Assembly (NCBI RefSeq): GCF_008831285.2
Contig: NC_045146.1
Span: 11,542,972-11,606,971 of the forward strand
DNA length: 64,000 nucleotides
Origin: Nymphaea colorata
Taxonomy: Eukaryota; Streptophyta; Magnoliopsida; Nymphaeales; Nymphaeaceae
Direction of reading: 5' to 3'
Shown here: one piece after another, positions 42,343-54,567 of the stretch
How the letters are laid out: the number at the start of each line of letters is the position of its first letter
Position numbering within the stretch: the first letter of the stretch is position 1
Program-made: the position numbers and the translations under genes
The notes under the pieces: generated by a model
Databases searched by the model: none
Seen by the model: the letters and a program-made list of their open reading frames with translations, nothing else
Told to the model about the DNA's origin: nothing

Positions 42343-43035
42343 CAGCAAATTTTACGCGGAAAATATCTGCGCCGAAATGCTGCTGAGAAATCGCAGTAAA
42401 ATTTGGAAAATAGCGCGAAGGAAAAGCCAAGAAATAGTTCAAAAATAAAATTGGAAAATAAAAAGGCAAATGAATTTAATCAGAATGAAGTCGGATTTAA
42501 GTTTACACTTATTTTCAAATGGAATATCTTGCTAGTTTTGCGGTTGTGAGTCTTGAGACTGATCCAATGTAAGTGTTTGAGAATGCTTTGGTTTGGTTCT
42601 TCGTCTAGTCTTTGGGTTGGAAATCTTCTGCTTAAGTTTTAGATGGGAACTTCTTATGGTTCTTATTTTTAATTCCACTGTTGGAGCTTGCTATTGCCTA
42701 AATTAGATTAGGTGACTTTCTTGCTTGCTTAATGACTGCCTGCTAATTTGTAGTTGAGATCGATCGCTTTCGCTTTTATTATATACAGATGCGCTTGTTA
42801 AGAGTTTCTATTGATTCTCATTCCAGTTAAGAAAGAGTCATTTATCAACTGGATGCATTGTAAGTGCTTGGAAACTCGTGGTACGCTTAACACGAACTAT
42901 ATATATCTTTCTTCAATGGGCGCCTTGTTCCGGTTCCATTGATAAAACGCCACCTTAGAAGCCATTTGGTTGCTGTACAGACTACCATTTTAAGACTCCC
43001 ATTGTGGGGAATGGAGTGCTAAAACACATCGAAAG

Positions 43036-43468
43036 TAGGGCCGCACAACGAGTGGACCCAACTCAGGCTCGACTCGAATTCGATTGAAAAAACTCCACTC
43101 GTGCTCAACTCGTTTATAAACGAGCCGAGTTCGAGCTTACAAAGATACTCGAAACAATAAACGAGTCGAGTTCGAACTCAAATTATTTATAGTCGACTCA
43201 ACTCGCAAACTGATATTGTATATAATACTATCAAAACCGGTTTCACAAGTTACACGAGTTAACGCTTACACAAGTTAATGCTAAAAGATTTAATGCATAA
43301 AAGAGTTAAATGGGTTAGACGAGTTGAGTTCAAGCTCGTCGAGTCGAGCTCGAGCTTGATATAAAGAGCTCAAGTTGAGCATGAGCCGAGCCCGAGGTCG
43401 AGTTTTTTGAACCGAGTAAAGCTCAAGCTAGGCAAGCTTAGGCTCGTCTCGGCTCCTCTGCAGCCCTA
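43036..43468. mobile_element. MITE-like element with TAGGGCYGCA termini, hAT-like
   Basis: The 433-bp block starts TAGGGCCGCACAACGAG and ends, read from the other strand, TAGGGCTGCAGAGGAGCC, so about 10 bp of terminus match with one difference. The interior is strongly self-complementary, dense in GAGCTCGAGC, CGAGTTCGAG and ACGAGTCGAG words, as in non-autonomous hAT-type repeats common in plants. I found no exact 8-bp target-site duplication. No transposase is encoded. Confidence 0.5.
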
Positions 43469-43890
43469 AGATTCAAAAGCGTTCATGGAAATAAAGCACT
43501 TCCTATGTGCTCTTAGCCTCGGAATGCAAGAAGCACAATGGTGGTCTCGTTCGTGATCACAAATCTACCTCAACAGCATCATAAAACAATGTTCACAAAC
43601 AAATGTTCACTCTAGTTACATATCTCAGGAGAATTGGTTGTTAAGTTGGCTTTCTTTTCAACTCATGAACTAAATCTAGAAATTTCGTGTCCCCATCCAA
43701 AAGACATAGACAGCATGCAGTTACAATGCAGAGGGGTTTTCCATTTTCTTGAGTAATCGTTTAAGTTGTGGAACCAGAGTTGCATTTCGACCTCATATCT
43801 GACAAAGTAGAGAAGATCCTTGAGGCAGCCCAACCACTTCACAAGTAGATCAATAAATGATTCTAAGAAAACCAAGAGAGCTAAGAACTA

Positions 43891-44150
43891 GGAAATTTCC
43901 TGAGCCCCGGCCATGGCAGATAGCGCCGACCAGTTCAGATCCTAATAGATTTTCATTTATGAGATCCTTTCCTGAGTAACGCTTGGCTTTCGTTCGTATG
44001 TGATGAAACAGAGTTCATCTACTTTGTCTGGGAAATTTCTTGAGCCCCAGCCGCAGCAGACAGCGACGACCCAGATCCTGACAACTTTTATTTATGAGAT
44101 CTTGAGTAATGTTCGACTTTAGTATGAAGTGAATCTGTTCAGATAGATTT
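43891..44150. repeat. Diverged 140-bp tandem duplication
   Basis: GGAAATTTCCTGAGCCCCGGC at 43891 and GGAAATTTCTTGAGCCCCAGC at 44031 begin two units that both continue through CAGA-AGCG-CGACC, TTTATGAGATC and a GAGTAA segment, with substitutions and indels. Confidence 0.65.
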
Positions 44151-45086
44151 CATCCTCTGTCACATGTGACCATGCAAACTTGATGTTTGATTGGTTAAAC
44201 AAAATCCGCCTCCATCACAAGTCGGCCCGGCCCCTTTGTGTCAGAATTGCTTGAAATACAAGAAATCTGCGAAAACGCATCGTTGAAATGATCTGACGTT
44301 CTCACAGATTGCTGGTTGGTGATTGAAACTTGAAAGGTCAAGGTCACATCTAAGTGTTGAAACTCGTGCCGATCCTTTTGAATCAAAGCACAAATACTGA
44401 AGATCTTCACCGATTGACTCAACATATTCTATAATCTGCCATCGGATATTAAATGGAAAAACATCTGTCTCCAGTTATTGATCTGAAGTATGTAATCCAT
44501 CATCTTCCACAAGTAACTTGAAAAAGATAATTGATTTTCCAAAGATCCTTGGCCTAATTGTGAAATAAAAAGTTTGACCACCATTAATGGATTTGGCAAC
44601 ATGTGAAGTTAGGTTGTCAATCTTCATTTTTTTTTTCAGCAAGGTTTTCTCGTCTTGCAATCGCCGTTCGTATTCTAATTCACTTCTATAACAAGAGGAC
44701 CAAAACTTTCAAAATTCTTCCACAAGACTTTGATTTTCTTCCTGTATTAAACGTGTGTTCTATTCAGGTCCAGTAACAAGTCAGTCTCTAGCTGGTCCGC
44801 CTCCGTAGTCAACTCGGTTTTGATCAGGCCTGACTGTGCACACAGACCAACTTTATTCGATTGCTTCATGTCAATTGGATGGCTATTTAACTGAAAAGGA
44901 AGAAGATTACATTGTCCTATCTGAATAATATAACTCCAATTCTTGTTCTTTAACATAATAATTTAACCGCAAATTTTTAACCTAATACCCATTGCACTTG
45001 TAAAAAAATTTACATCACTCATCTTATTGCATACCGAGTATTGTTATACATGTTGACTACGTCTATACATACAAAAATACTTCTAT

Positions 45087-45088
<2 letters not shown>

Positions 45089-45142
<54 letters not shown>
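45089..45142. repeat. (TC)n(TA)n compound microsatellite
   Basis: About 23 bp of TC repeats directly followed by about 31 bp of TA repeats. Confidence 0.95.
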
Positions 45143-45144
<2 letters not shown>

Positions 45145-48093
45145 CCAAACTTCTTGCAGCCCAAATAAGGGTTTGAGCAGGAATATCCTCTACACTACAT
45201 GGCATATTCCAAATGTTTTCTTTCCTTACTGGTTGTAGGTACTCAGTTCTAAGAAATTTCTGGAGCTCAAACAAAGCAACTATTTCTTTTAAATTGTACA
45301 TCTAACAATTTTTATGTCCAAGTTGCAAACGATTACAAATTCTAGTGCCTAGAAATAATTCTTGGCATTTGGAAGTAGATTAAGTGCACTACTTGGATGA
45401 AATGGAGTACTGAAAAGGACTCATTGGTCACTTTATAAAATTCATTTTCTTAGGGTTAAATTGCCAAAGTTTGATTATTGTGGGCCAGAATGAATTTTCC
45501 ATCACCCCTGAATATTCTATCGAGTAATGGGCAGCATAATCTTCAGTTTCCGGATTTTCTTTGTTTGAACATATCAAAGGTTATGACTTCATGGAGAATT
45601 CAAAGATGCTTACTACTTTACTTTCTTCTTTTCGCATGGACCACGTATGAGAACCTGCTGGAAAAACAAAAGGAAAATACAAAGATTCAAAGAAAGTTGT
45701 TCAATTTTGGAAAAACTTTCCACATGAGAAATTTCCTGATGTTATGCAGTGCTTCAGCCTTCCGCCAATAAGAAAGGGATTATGTTATTTTTCTCACATT
45801 CTTTTCTTTTCTTATCATTCTAGCACTTGCCAACTTTTCAGAATACATTTCTGTTCAACTTTTCTGAATACATTTCTTGTTCTGCTTGGTGCTTTGACCC
45901 AAGTCAAGAAGCAAATCGGAAAGAGAAGGATACATTCTAGAAAGAGAACAAAAATATCCAGCACTGAACTCATTTGTTACATGTCGACTTATATCGCCCC
46001 ACTTTTTATTTAATAAATTTTGAAAATAATCTATAACCTTTTAGCTTGATTGATGTAGAAAAAAAAAATTAAAATGAAAAACCTGGATCGCCCTCGTATT
46101 ATATTGATTTGAAGATTATATATATAATCAATCTGCCACTTATTGGATTCGAATCAGAATCAATCCTAACAACAATTATGTGGCGGTTCAAAAACTCTCA
46201 TTACTTAGGGGGTCATTCGGCAATGCAAACAATTTATTTATTTTCGTTCCATGAATCAGCCTTACGATGAAGTGCATATTCATAAAAGGGTCCCTAATAG
46301 GCAGCATTGATATGTTCAAGGAACATGGTTAAAGGCGCTGAGGAAATTTTGTATAGCAGCGGCAGCGCCCCCTGTGACTACTGGTTGCTCGATAATTAAA
46401 GAGTAACTGAGCTGCTCCGCTGCTTGCTCAGACCCGTACGCTGATCCTTATGCTTTTATTCAATGTCCAGCAGCGAGCTCTGAATAAGAAGATTTAATTG
46501 ATTGTGTTTATTTCTTGAATCTACTGTTTCTAACCTATACCATGGATTTATCTAATGCTACTGAGATCCCAAAACACATATCAAAAGCAATGTTGTTAGA
46601 CTAGTTTTCCTATTTCAGGCAGGAAATCGTTTGATATTAATTAACAGTCTGGATGTTGGATGTTGTCCGATGTACAGCAATATTTGAGTAGCACCAAAAT
46701 CATAAAGGGTTGATGGGATGGGTGAGAATATGGTCCAGCGATCCTTTTCATTTAAGTTTCGTACTCTGAATAGTAAATGCTTGAAAAGACTTGAGAATAT
46801 GAGTGGAGCTTTGCTTCCAGCCCGATTTTCCTAGTCCTTTTGGAAATCGGAATTCTGATGACGGCACTGCTCCGGCTAACATTCAAAGTCATTCCAAGAC
46901 TTAAGTTATTTAAGTCTCTTGACTTCGCCGGATTAGTGCCATGGAAGAGAAGAGAAAAGGACGGCCCTGCTGGTTAATGCATTGGAGAGAGTCTCTGTCT
47001 ATTCAATGAGTCAGGCCAACCGACTGACCCCTCTGCCCGTCCACACGAATTCTAAGTGCATCACCTCCTCCGACGAAGATGGGAGAACATGAATGCCAGT
47101 GGTTGGACCCACAGTTCAAAGTTTGCTGGAAAACTTCTACGTCGAGCACTCTAGAGCATGACCACCAGACATTGATAGCGGCCTATTAATAGTTTTTACA
47201 ATTGCTTAATATTCTTTAAGATAATTTCTTAGAAAAGAATAGAATAGAAATCCAATGTCTTAAAAATCTAGGAGGGGAAACTAATTCTTATTACTCAGAT
47301 TAGTTTATCAACCAAAATCAGGCATGGTTGGGACCGGATCTATGTCTTTCTTTGTTATTGTAATCTAGCTTGGATCATTTGGCACATTAAAAAAATATTC
47401 GCTGCCACAAGGGTTACAATTAGTTTAAGGAGAAGGCCATGGTGAAGCCGTTTTCCGGTGCTTCCAAGAGGGTTCGCGTTTCGGCATCTTCATTTGGATT
47501 CATTAGAAAAAGCTGGTTCTTAATACCGAAGCTGTATTGTTAAAAAAAACTTTTTATTCAGACGTACATGTCGGTTCTAATCCGGGTCTTCCTTGTCTGT
47601 TTCTCTTTCAGAAAGCTTTCCATTTTCATGGTTCTCGACCATAAGCCTTAAACTACAGCGGCAATACGCGTGCATCACAAATTCAATAATTTCAAATCCG
47701 TGACTTTCGTGTCACACACTCTATATGGAAGGGAATCCAGAGAGTGAGAGCCCCTATCCAATCGACGTCGTCGTGCCAAGGGAAAGAAGAAAAAAAAAAT
47801 TGTTGTTTCTTCTTTTCTTTTGGTGGCAGGAAGCCAGAGGACTGTGACAGGGACGCCCACCCCTTTAAATCTAAAACGGAGGTGAACCAAAAGTATTGAA
47901 AGATTAATAGTCTAAAATTGTTTGTACCCCAACATGTCTCCTAAAAATATGAATTTCCGGCGTCACTACGCAACCAAAGTCAAGAGTCTACACTCTCAAG
48001 GTACCATCTGTAATAGCATCGCAACTTCCCTCCCTCCCTCTTTCTCTCTCGTAATATTACGTGCTGGAGAGGTCACCTTTCTGCTCACACCTC

Positions 48094-48100
48094 TATATAA
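48094..48100 (+). promoter_or_regulatory. TATA box of the acyl-activating enzyme gene
   Basis: TATATAA 118 bp upstream of the start codon, followed by a pyrimidine-rich stretch where transcription could begin near 48125-48130. The preceding 50 bp are CT-rich. Confidence 0.6.
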
Positions 48101-48217
48101 ATCCCTTCTCCACCGCCATTTTCTACTCACTAGCAACACAATACATACCACTTCTGCAGTAAGCCCGCCCCTTGATTCTCCCCTTTTGCTTGTTGCTCTC
48201 CCTTGTTCGCCGGAGAA

Positions 48218-49969
48218 ATGGAGCAACTTCCAAAATGCCCAGCCAACTACGTGCCCTTGACCCCGGTGACCTTCCTACAGCGTGCGGCCAGTGCCTATGC
48301 TGACCGGACATCCATTATCTACGAGCGAGTCCGCTTCACCTGGAGGCAGACCTACGAGCGGTGCCGGCGCCTCGCCTCCTCCCTCCGCTCCCTCCATATC
48401 GGCAAGAATGACGTCGTCTCCGTCCTCGCTCCCAACATCCCCGCCATGTACGAGATGCACTTCGCCGTCCCCATGGCCGGCGCCGTGCTGAACACCATCA
48501 ATACCCGACTGGACGCCAACTCTGTGGCCACCATCCTCCGCCACTCCGAGGCCAAGCTGCTCTTCGTCGACCACCAACTCGTCCAGCTGGCCGGCGACGC
48601 AATCTTGAAGCTCCGGGAAATCGGAGAGGCTGCCGGCTGCCCGGTGCCGCCGGTGATCCTTATTGACGATCTCGACGGTCCCACCGGCTGCGCCATTGGT
48701 GCGCTGGAATACGAGGCCCTGGTCCAGGGGGGCGACCCCGAGTTCGTACCGGCGGTGCTGGAGGACGAGTGGGACCCGATTTCTCTCAATTACACCTCCG
48801 GTACCACGTCGGCGCCCAAGGGCGTGGTGTACACCCACCGTGGGGCCTACCTCAGCACCGTCAGCTTACTGCTCCATTGGGAGCTGCGGGGCTCACCTGT
48901 CTACTTGTGGACCCTGCCCATGTTCCATTGCAACGGCTGGACCTTCACGTGGGGAGTCGCCGCCCGCGGCGGCACCAACGTCTGCCTCCGCACCACCGCC
49001 GCCGCCGGCATCTTCCGGTCCATCGCCGAGCACGGCGTCACCCACATGTGCTGCGCGCCCATCGTCTTCAACATCATCCTCAACGCGGGCCCCGAGCAGC
49101 GCCGCCGGATCGACAGGCCGGTCGAGATCCTCACCGGCGGGGCCCCTCCACCGGCGGCGCTCTTGCTACAGATCGAGAAGCGAGGGTTCCACGTGACGCA
49201 CGCGTACGGCCTTACGGAGGCAACTGGGCCGGCGCTGGTGTGCGAGTGGCTGCAACAGTGGGACGAGCTGCCGACCGCGGAACGGGCACGGCTGAAGGCC
49301 AGGCAAGGCGTGGGGGTGCTCAGCCTCGCCGACGTCGATGTCAAGAATCTGGACACGATGCTCAGCGTCGCCCGCGACGGCCGAACAGTAGGTGAGATCG
49401 TCCTTCGCGGCAGCAGCATCATGAAGGGGTACCTGAAGGACCAGGCTGCAACCCAGGAAGCATTCAAGGACGGCTGGTTCCGGACAGGCGACGTGGGAGT
49501 GGTTCACAAGGATGGGTACATAGAGATCAAGGACCGGTCCAAGGACGTCATCATCTCCGGCGGCGAGAACATCAGCAGCGTCGAGATCGAGACGGTACTC
49601 TACTGCCACCCGGGTGTAGCCGAGGCTGCTGTCGTGGCAATGCCGCACCACCACTGGGGGGAGACTCCCTGTGCGTTCCTGGCATTGAGGGAGGGACACT
49701 CCAAAGAAGAAGTCGAGGAGGACAAGATGATCTCCTTCTGCAGGAAGAAACTGCCGGGTTATATGGTGCCGAAAAAGTTCGTGATCTTGCGGGAACTTCC
49801 AAAAACATCAACCGGTAAGATCCAGAAGTTCGAGCTTCGGGCCATGGCTAAGGGCTTGGCCGGCGTTGGGGAGCCCAAGAGGCTTTCATCTTTCAAGAAG
49901 CAAGCATCTCTGAAGAAGATTCAGCAGTATGACCACCACCACCAAGTGCTTGCTAGGTCTCGTTTATGA
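48218..49969 (+). CDS. Peroxisomal acyl-activating enzyme (acyl/aryl-CoA ligase, AAE family)
   Basis: An intronless 583-residue adenylate-forming enzyme. It joins a carboxylic acid to CoA through an acyl-AMP intermediate. Motifs in order: P-loop YTSGTTSAPKG (192-202), YGLTEATG (330-337), GWFRTGDVG (419-427), the hinge and A8 block IKDRSKDVIISGGENISS (437-454), and the catalytic lysine K534 in PKTSTGKIQK. The C-terminus is SRL, a type-1 peroxisomal targeting signal. The opening (MEQLPKCPANYVPLTPVTFL) and overall likeness place it in the plant AAE clade that holds AAE1/AAE11-type butyrate-CoA ligases, benzoate-CoA ligase BZO1 and petunia cinnamate-CoA ligase. The substrate cannot be read from sequence; short-chain, cinnamic or benzoic acids are all possible. 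The start is the first ATG after the TATA box. The gene is far more GC-rich than its flanks. Confidence 0.93.
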   Translation: MEQLPKCPANYVPLTPVTFLQRAASAYADRTSIIYERVRFTWRQTYERCRRLASSLRSLHIGKNDVVSVLAPNIPAMYEMHFAVPMAGAVLNTINTRLDANSVATILRHSEAKLLFVDHQLVQLAGDAILKLREIGEAAGCPVPPVILIDDLDGPTGCAIGALEYEALVQGGDPEFVPAVLEDEWDPISLNYTSGTTSAPKGVVYTHRGAYLSTVSLLLHWELRGSPVYLWTLPMFHCNGWTFTWGVAARGGTNVCLRTTAAAGIFRSIAEHGVTHMCCAPIVFNIILNAGPEQRRRIDRPVEILTGGAPPPAALLLQIEKRGFHVTHAYGLTEATGPALVCEWLQQWDELPTAERARLKARQGVGVLSLADVDVKNLDTMLSVARDGRTVGEIVLRGSSIMKGYLKDQAATQEAFKDGWFRTGDVGVVHKDGYIEIKDRSKDVIISGGENISSVEIETVLYCHPGVAEAAVVAMPHHHWGETPCAFLALREGHSKEEVEEDKMISFCRKKLPGYMVPKKFVILRELPKTSTGKIQKFELRAMAKGLAGVGEPKRLSSFKKQASLKKIQQYDHHHQVLARSRL

Positions 49970-50833
49970 AGAAATAAGGAGACTTAATTAGTAGCAGAAG
50001 TCAAATGTGTACATACATAGGTCTCTTCATGGGACTGCTAGTACTGAATTAAGTCATGAAAACGAAAGGAAGAATAGAAGGAAAGTTTGTATACGAGGGC
50101 GAATGCTATTTAACTTGTTTCTATCTCTGTACTAGTATATAGTAGTACATAGAAGATGATTGCTTGTTATTCTAAACATGCCCTTCTTGAGTTGACATGT
50201 CTCGTGCATCAAAAACTCCATGTTTCCCATGTTACAAAGAAAACCCTCTTCATGTGAATAATGTCAGTGAATTGTTACCTGTCATCCATAGAAATGTCTG
50301 GCGAACCGAGGAGAATTTATCAAAATGAGGAAAAGAAGTGACCACCTCCGTGAAATCTTGTTGTTAAAATTCTCTCTGTAGCAGTAGAAAAAAAAGTGAC
50401 AATAATTATGTGAATTTTAATATATTCTATCACCATATGTTATGGCAGTCAACCAGCAAGGCTACGTCCTGTGTTGGGAACATATGTTTGTATTTTGTAG
50501 GTAGGTTCAGGACGATGTAATTTCTCCATACTTACTCCGATTACCTGAGGGTGATTCAATTGGTCTCGAACTTGAACTAAAAGAATACCCTTTTGTACAA
50601 GTAAACAGGTTACAGAAGAAAGAAAGGAAATTGAAATGGTTATGGGACCGAATTGAAATTGTAGGACGGAGAAAGCCTTCTGAGACTACTGCACTAACAT
50701 TTCTTTCTTTTAGGTATTATTTGGCTGGCTAGATGTCTGATTCTCTTAAAAGATTTTCACTTAGAGTATATAAAAATATCAACAAAATTATATTTCAGCT
50801 CTTGTTAAAAATTTAAAACTATAATTCAGCGCC

Positions 50834-51410
50834 AGATTGGGATATGAGATTGAACTATGAAACGCTGCAATAGAAGCTTGACGTCACACTAGACTGTCTC
50901 AAGGCTTAAGAACAGAGCAGCTGCTTTGCAAGAGAGAGTGACACAGAAAACATAGTTTAGGGAAAAGTTCAGTACAACAAACAAGTTTTCTGCCGATGGT
51001 GGACAACCCATTGGCTGTGAACTCTGATAATTGTTAACAGAGGGCATCGTCAGGCGAGCATCAAACAATGAATCCCCATTCCGACGTTGGCGTTCGGTGG
51101 AGGTAGGGGGAAAAATTCCTAGCTTCACCCCTACCTCCACCGAACGCCAACGTCGGAATGGGGATTCATTGTTTGATGCTCCCCTGACGATGCCCTCTGT
51201 TAACAATTATCAGAGTTCACAGCCAATGGGTTGTCCACCATCGGCGGAAAACTTGTTTGTTGTAGTGAACTTTTCCCTAAGGCCTAAACTACGTTTTCTG
51301 TGTCACTCTCTTTTGCAACGCAGCTGCTCTGTTCTTAAGCCTTGAGACAGTCTAGTGTGACGTCAAGCTTCTATTGCAGCGTTTCATAGTTCAATCTCAT
51401 ATCCCAATCT
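50834..51410. repeat. 577-bp near-perfect inverted repeat (hairpin), 18-nt loop
   Basis: The left arm (50834-51109, 276 nt) and the reverse complement of the right arm (51128-51410, 283 nt) align end to end with six substitutions and one 7-nt insertion in the right arm, about 98% identity. The loop is 18 nt (51110-51127). The outer 90 or so bases of the arms are identical. Transcription from either side would give a fold-back RNA. Both strands show the same open frame across it (about 104 codons), a result of the symmetry. No target-site duplication is obvious at the ends, so a foldback transposon, a recent inverted duplication or a hairpin siRNA locus all remain possible. Confidence 0.9.
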
Positions 51411-52785
51411 CTCCCTATTATATGGTCTTTGTTAGTGTTAATTTCGTTGCAGAGGGTCCTTGTTCTTGCTTCTTGATCATCTGGCATGTGCCTTCTTTGT
51501 AAGATTCTTGCTGAAGAGATACTGGTTTGTCATTTTTGATGTTTTGGGGTACATGAAGTCTTCTCTCTTCCGCCTTCACAGGAAACTTCTTAATGGCGGG
51601 GATGAATATTGGCAGTTAAAATTTCAGCTTTGACATTGATTATTCCTCGATTATTGAACAATGATCCTTATTGTGGGGAGATGGCACCGAGGATTTTTTT
51701 TTCACACACACATATATAACGTGGCTTCCTTTATTTTTGCTTCCTCTTCTTGGCACCATGTGGATAATAATACAAAGTCAATATCTACCACCATTTGGAG
51801 TACATCAATCAGGGATACATGTCACAGGCAATCTTGTTTTCAAGACTATCCTAATACATCTCGTGCCAGGAAATATTTTTTGCCAACTTATGCTTCGCCA
51901 CTCTTCCTTCCCCAACAAACAAACATTCATCTATTTCACTGTACCCCCAACAATATTCCTGCAAAGATTTAGAAGTAGTATTAAACTCCAATAAGTTAGT
52001 GCCAAATTTTGTTAATGCTGAGTCGACTTCCTTCGCATAAGAGTTTTCACCATATACGATACTTGTAGATGAAAACACTATTAGCTCTTTTTGATCTGAT
52101 TTAAAATATGATCTACACATCTATTCTCGACTATTGCGCATTGGACAAACAAAATTTGGTATCTGCAGTCGATCAAGATAGCAGCGGAATAGAGAGAGAA
52201 TATGTGAATTTGAAATACTTCCAAGATGTCACTTAACACAAATTTTGCAATTCCGTTGGAAGGAAAAGTTGGAGGACCAGGTTTAGCATGCTTGCCCATA
52301 TTTGCTTTGCTAGTTTGGATGCTTAATCTTAAAGGAGCTTGGTCCCTCTCAATTCTAATAATAAGAAAACAAAAGGGCCGGTTGCCCCCCACTTTCTACT
52401 TCAATATACACGCGAAGATATTCTTTGGTGGTTGGGCACTCGTCTGTGCATCCTTTTCCAAGGACATCTCCCATGGGTCCTTGGAGATTTCGCAAATTGA
52501 ATGACATGAAAAGGGTAAGGGGTGATACCATCTGCGAGATGTCATCTTCCACTCCACGAGTACAAGTGTTTACTCAATTTTAGCATCGTAGCGCTTGTTT
52601 AAATGGCAGTCCACAGTAACAAAGAAGATAGTTACAAAAGTAAAAAAACAAAGTGGGCGCAACAGGATCAGGTCCTAGAGGTTGGAGGTGGACAGGAGGC
52701 TATTGAGCTTCCAATTCATTGTCGATGAGAGTGTGAGTGTGTATATTAAGATTACCTAGCCCTACAGTGAGCAGCTTATCAGATT

Positions 52786-53120
52786 AAGCTCCAATACATA
52801 GCATGCCAGTCCTTATGTGTCCAACTATATATATATATATATATCTGCGCAAGACTGGAAAGCTACCAATGCCTAACATTTTCCCAGGTATTCACCAAAC
52901 TAAGTTAGGAGCTCTTTGGGAAATGTTAGATTTTTTTTTTTCTTCCATACACACATTATTTGCAGCAATTAGGCAGGATATCCAAGACAAATCCAATTTA
53001 TTGACATCTCTATCCGAAAGACGACGGCGAGCTTTTGTTGAATGAGGCAATTGCAAATGCTTGATAAAAATCAAGCTCCAATACATAGCATGCCAGTCCC
53101 CATGTGTCCAACTATAAATA

Positions 53121-53155
<35 letters not shown>

Positions 53156-53372
53156 CTGGAAAGCTACCAATACGTAACATTTTCCAAGGTATTCACCAAA
53201 TTAAGTTAGGAGCTCTTTGGGAAATGTTAGATATTTTTTTTTCTTCCATACACACATTGTTTGCAGCAATTAGGCAGGATATCCAATACAAATCTGATTT
53301 ATTGACATCTCTATCCGCGAGACGACGGCGAGCTTTTATTGAATGAGGCAATTGCAAATGCTTGATAAAAAC
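52786..53372. repeat. 287-bp tandem duplication with internal (AT)n
   Basis: The sequence starting AAGCTCCAATACATAGCATG at 52786 recurs at 53073. Both copies contain an (AT)n stretch, then TACTGGAAAGCTACCAAT or a close variant, and end in GGCAATTGCAAATGCTTGAT. Identity is high outside the AT tracts, which differ in length. Confidence 0.85.
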
Positions 53373-54567
53373 TCCAAACCTGGATCTGACCCATTTGGAC
53401 AGTTGAGCCGACTATATTCAATGTGAGGGTCGCAGCAGTTCATTTATATGTGAACTTTTCATCGGTCAAGCTCTCCAGCCGGGCATGGTTGACGCCGACA
53501 ATGTACATATGCACATGCATAATAGTCGACTAATTATTGTTTTAATTCATGCATACTCAATATATATATATATATATATATATATCGTGATCGGATGGTT
53601 ATTTTTTTTATTTTACAGCGCTAAACAGCCACAAAACGAAGACAGTGAGAAGTTAATGCCAATTCTAATTTATTTCCAAAATGAAATCAATTGAATAATT
53701 AATTGGAGATTGAGAGGGTCCGGTTCTGATATAAGGAGAAGTCAATTGCAATCCTCATCTCTCTCTCTCTCTCTCTCTCTGGTACGAAAATTGATTTTTT
53801 TTTTAAAAAGAATGATGGACAAAACATAAACTGAAAAAGTTAAAAAAGAAAGATATAACAGTTCAGTATACATGCCGATATAGTCCAATTTTCTATATGA
53901 TTTTGTAAAAGATATTCAAACTGATATCAATATTGGAACTATTCCCAAGTCAAGCATAGTATGACATTTCCTAATATCTAAAAAAAATGCAAACTACAAG
54001 TAGGTGCGTCCATAGTTATCAAAGAACTTGGCTTTCTGTTCCATTACTCTTGATCTAAAATTCTAAGGAATTGACAACCTAGATTTCATATCAGACTCTC
54101 CCTTGCCCAATTCAAAACAAAAAGGTAAAATAAGGATTTCAAGTGTGATTCACAGGCCCGACCTAAGAACCTCGTTTTAATGAACTATATACTTTTACCG
54201 TTACATTAAGACCATGTCATTATATTTATGGATTTTAAATATGAAGCAATCAAATGTCCCTGTAATCAAATTACATTTATGGATTCTGTACACCACGTAT
54301 GCATTCATCAGAGTATTGAAGGAATCACTACTGAAGGTCTTCAGTTACAAGTTTTCAATAGTCATCTCAGGAGCCCTTTATATATTTGCCTTAGTTCAGG
54401 CCTTCAAGCTTCCTGCCTGGTTCTGGACTGCTAAAAAATTATATATCGAAGGTGGTCATAATTTTTCATAAGCACGAAAACAATTAAAGCGGAAAACTGA
54501 AGAGACAGGACGTAGACCACCAACAACAATGTGATCCACCAGCAGCCTTCCTCCAACACAGAAATCC

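Larger units (their letters stand above)
42308..48217. other. Intergenic region
   Basis: No gene recognised. It contains the MITE-like element (43036-43468), a diverged duplication (43891-44150), a (TC)n(TA)n tract (45089-45142) and, at the right end, the promoter of the acyl-activating enzyme. Minor open frames near 45.5-46.0 kb show no domain. Confidence 0.65.
49970..54567. other. Intergenic region with palindrome and tandem duplications
   Basis: No gene recognised. It holds the long inverted repeat (50834-51410), overlapping short open frames on both strands at 51.66-52.55 kb that I cannot identify, and the 287-bp tandem duplication (52786-53372). An (AT)n run lies at 53562-53587 and a (CT)n run at about 53758-53781. 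Confidence 0.65.

Noticed and set aside
48275-49811. Several long ORFs of 79-208 codons in other frames over the AAE gene
   Set aside because: These are shadow frames produced by high GC at third positions; only the frame from 48218 carries the adenylation motifs.
50889-51345. Two nearly identical 104-105-codon ORFs on opposite strands
   Set aside because: They are the same frame read twice because the sequence is an inverted repeat; they are not treated as two genes.
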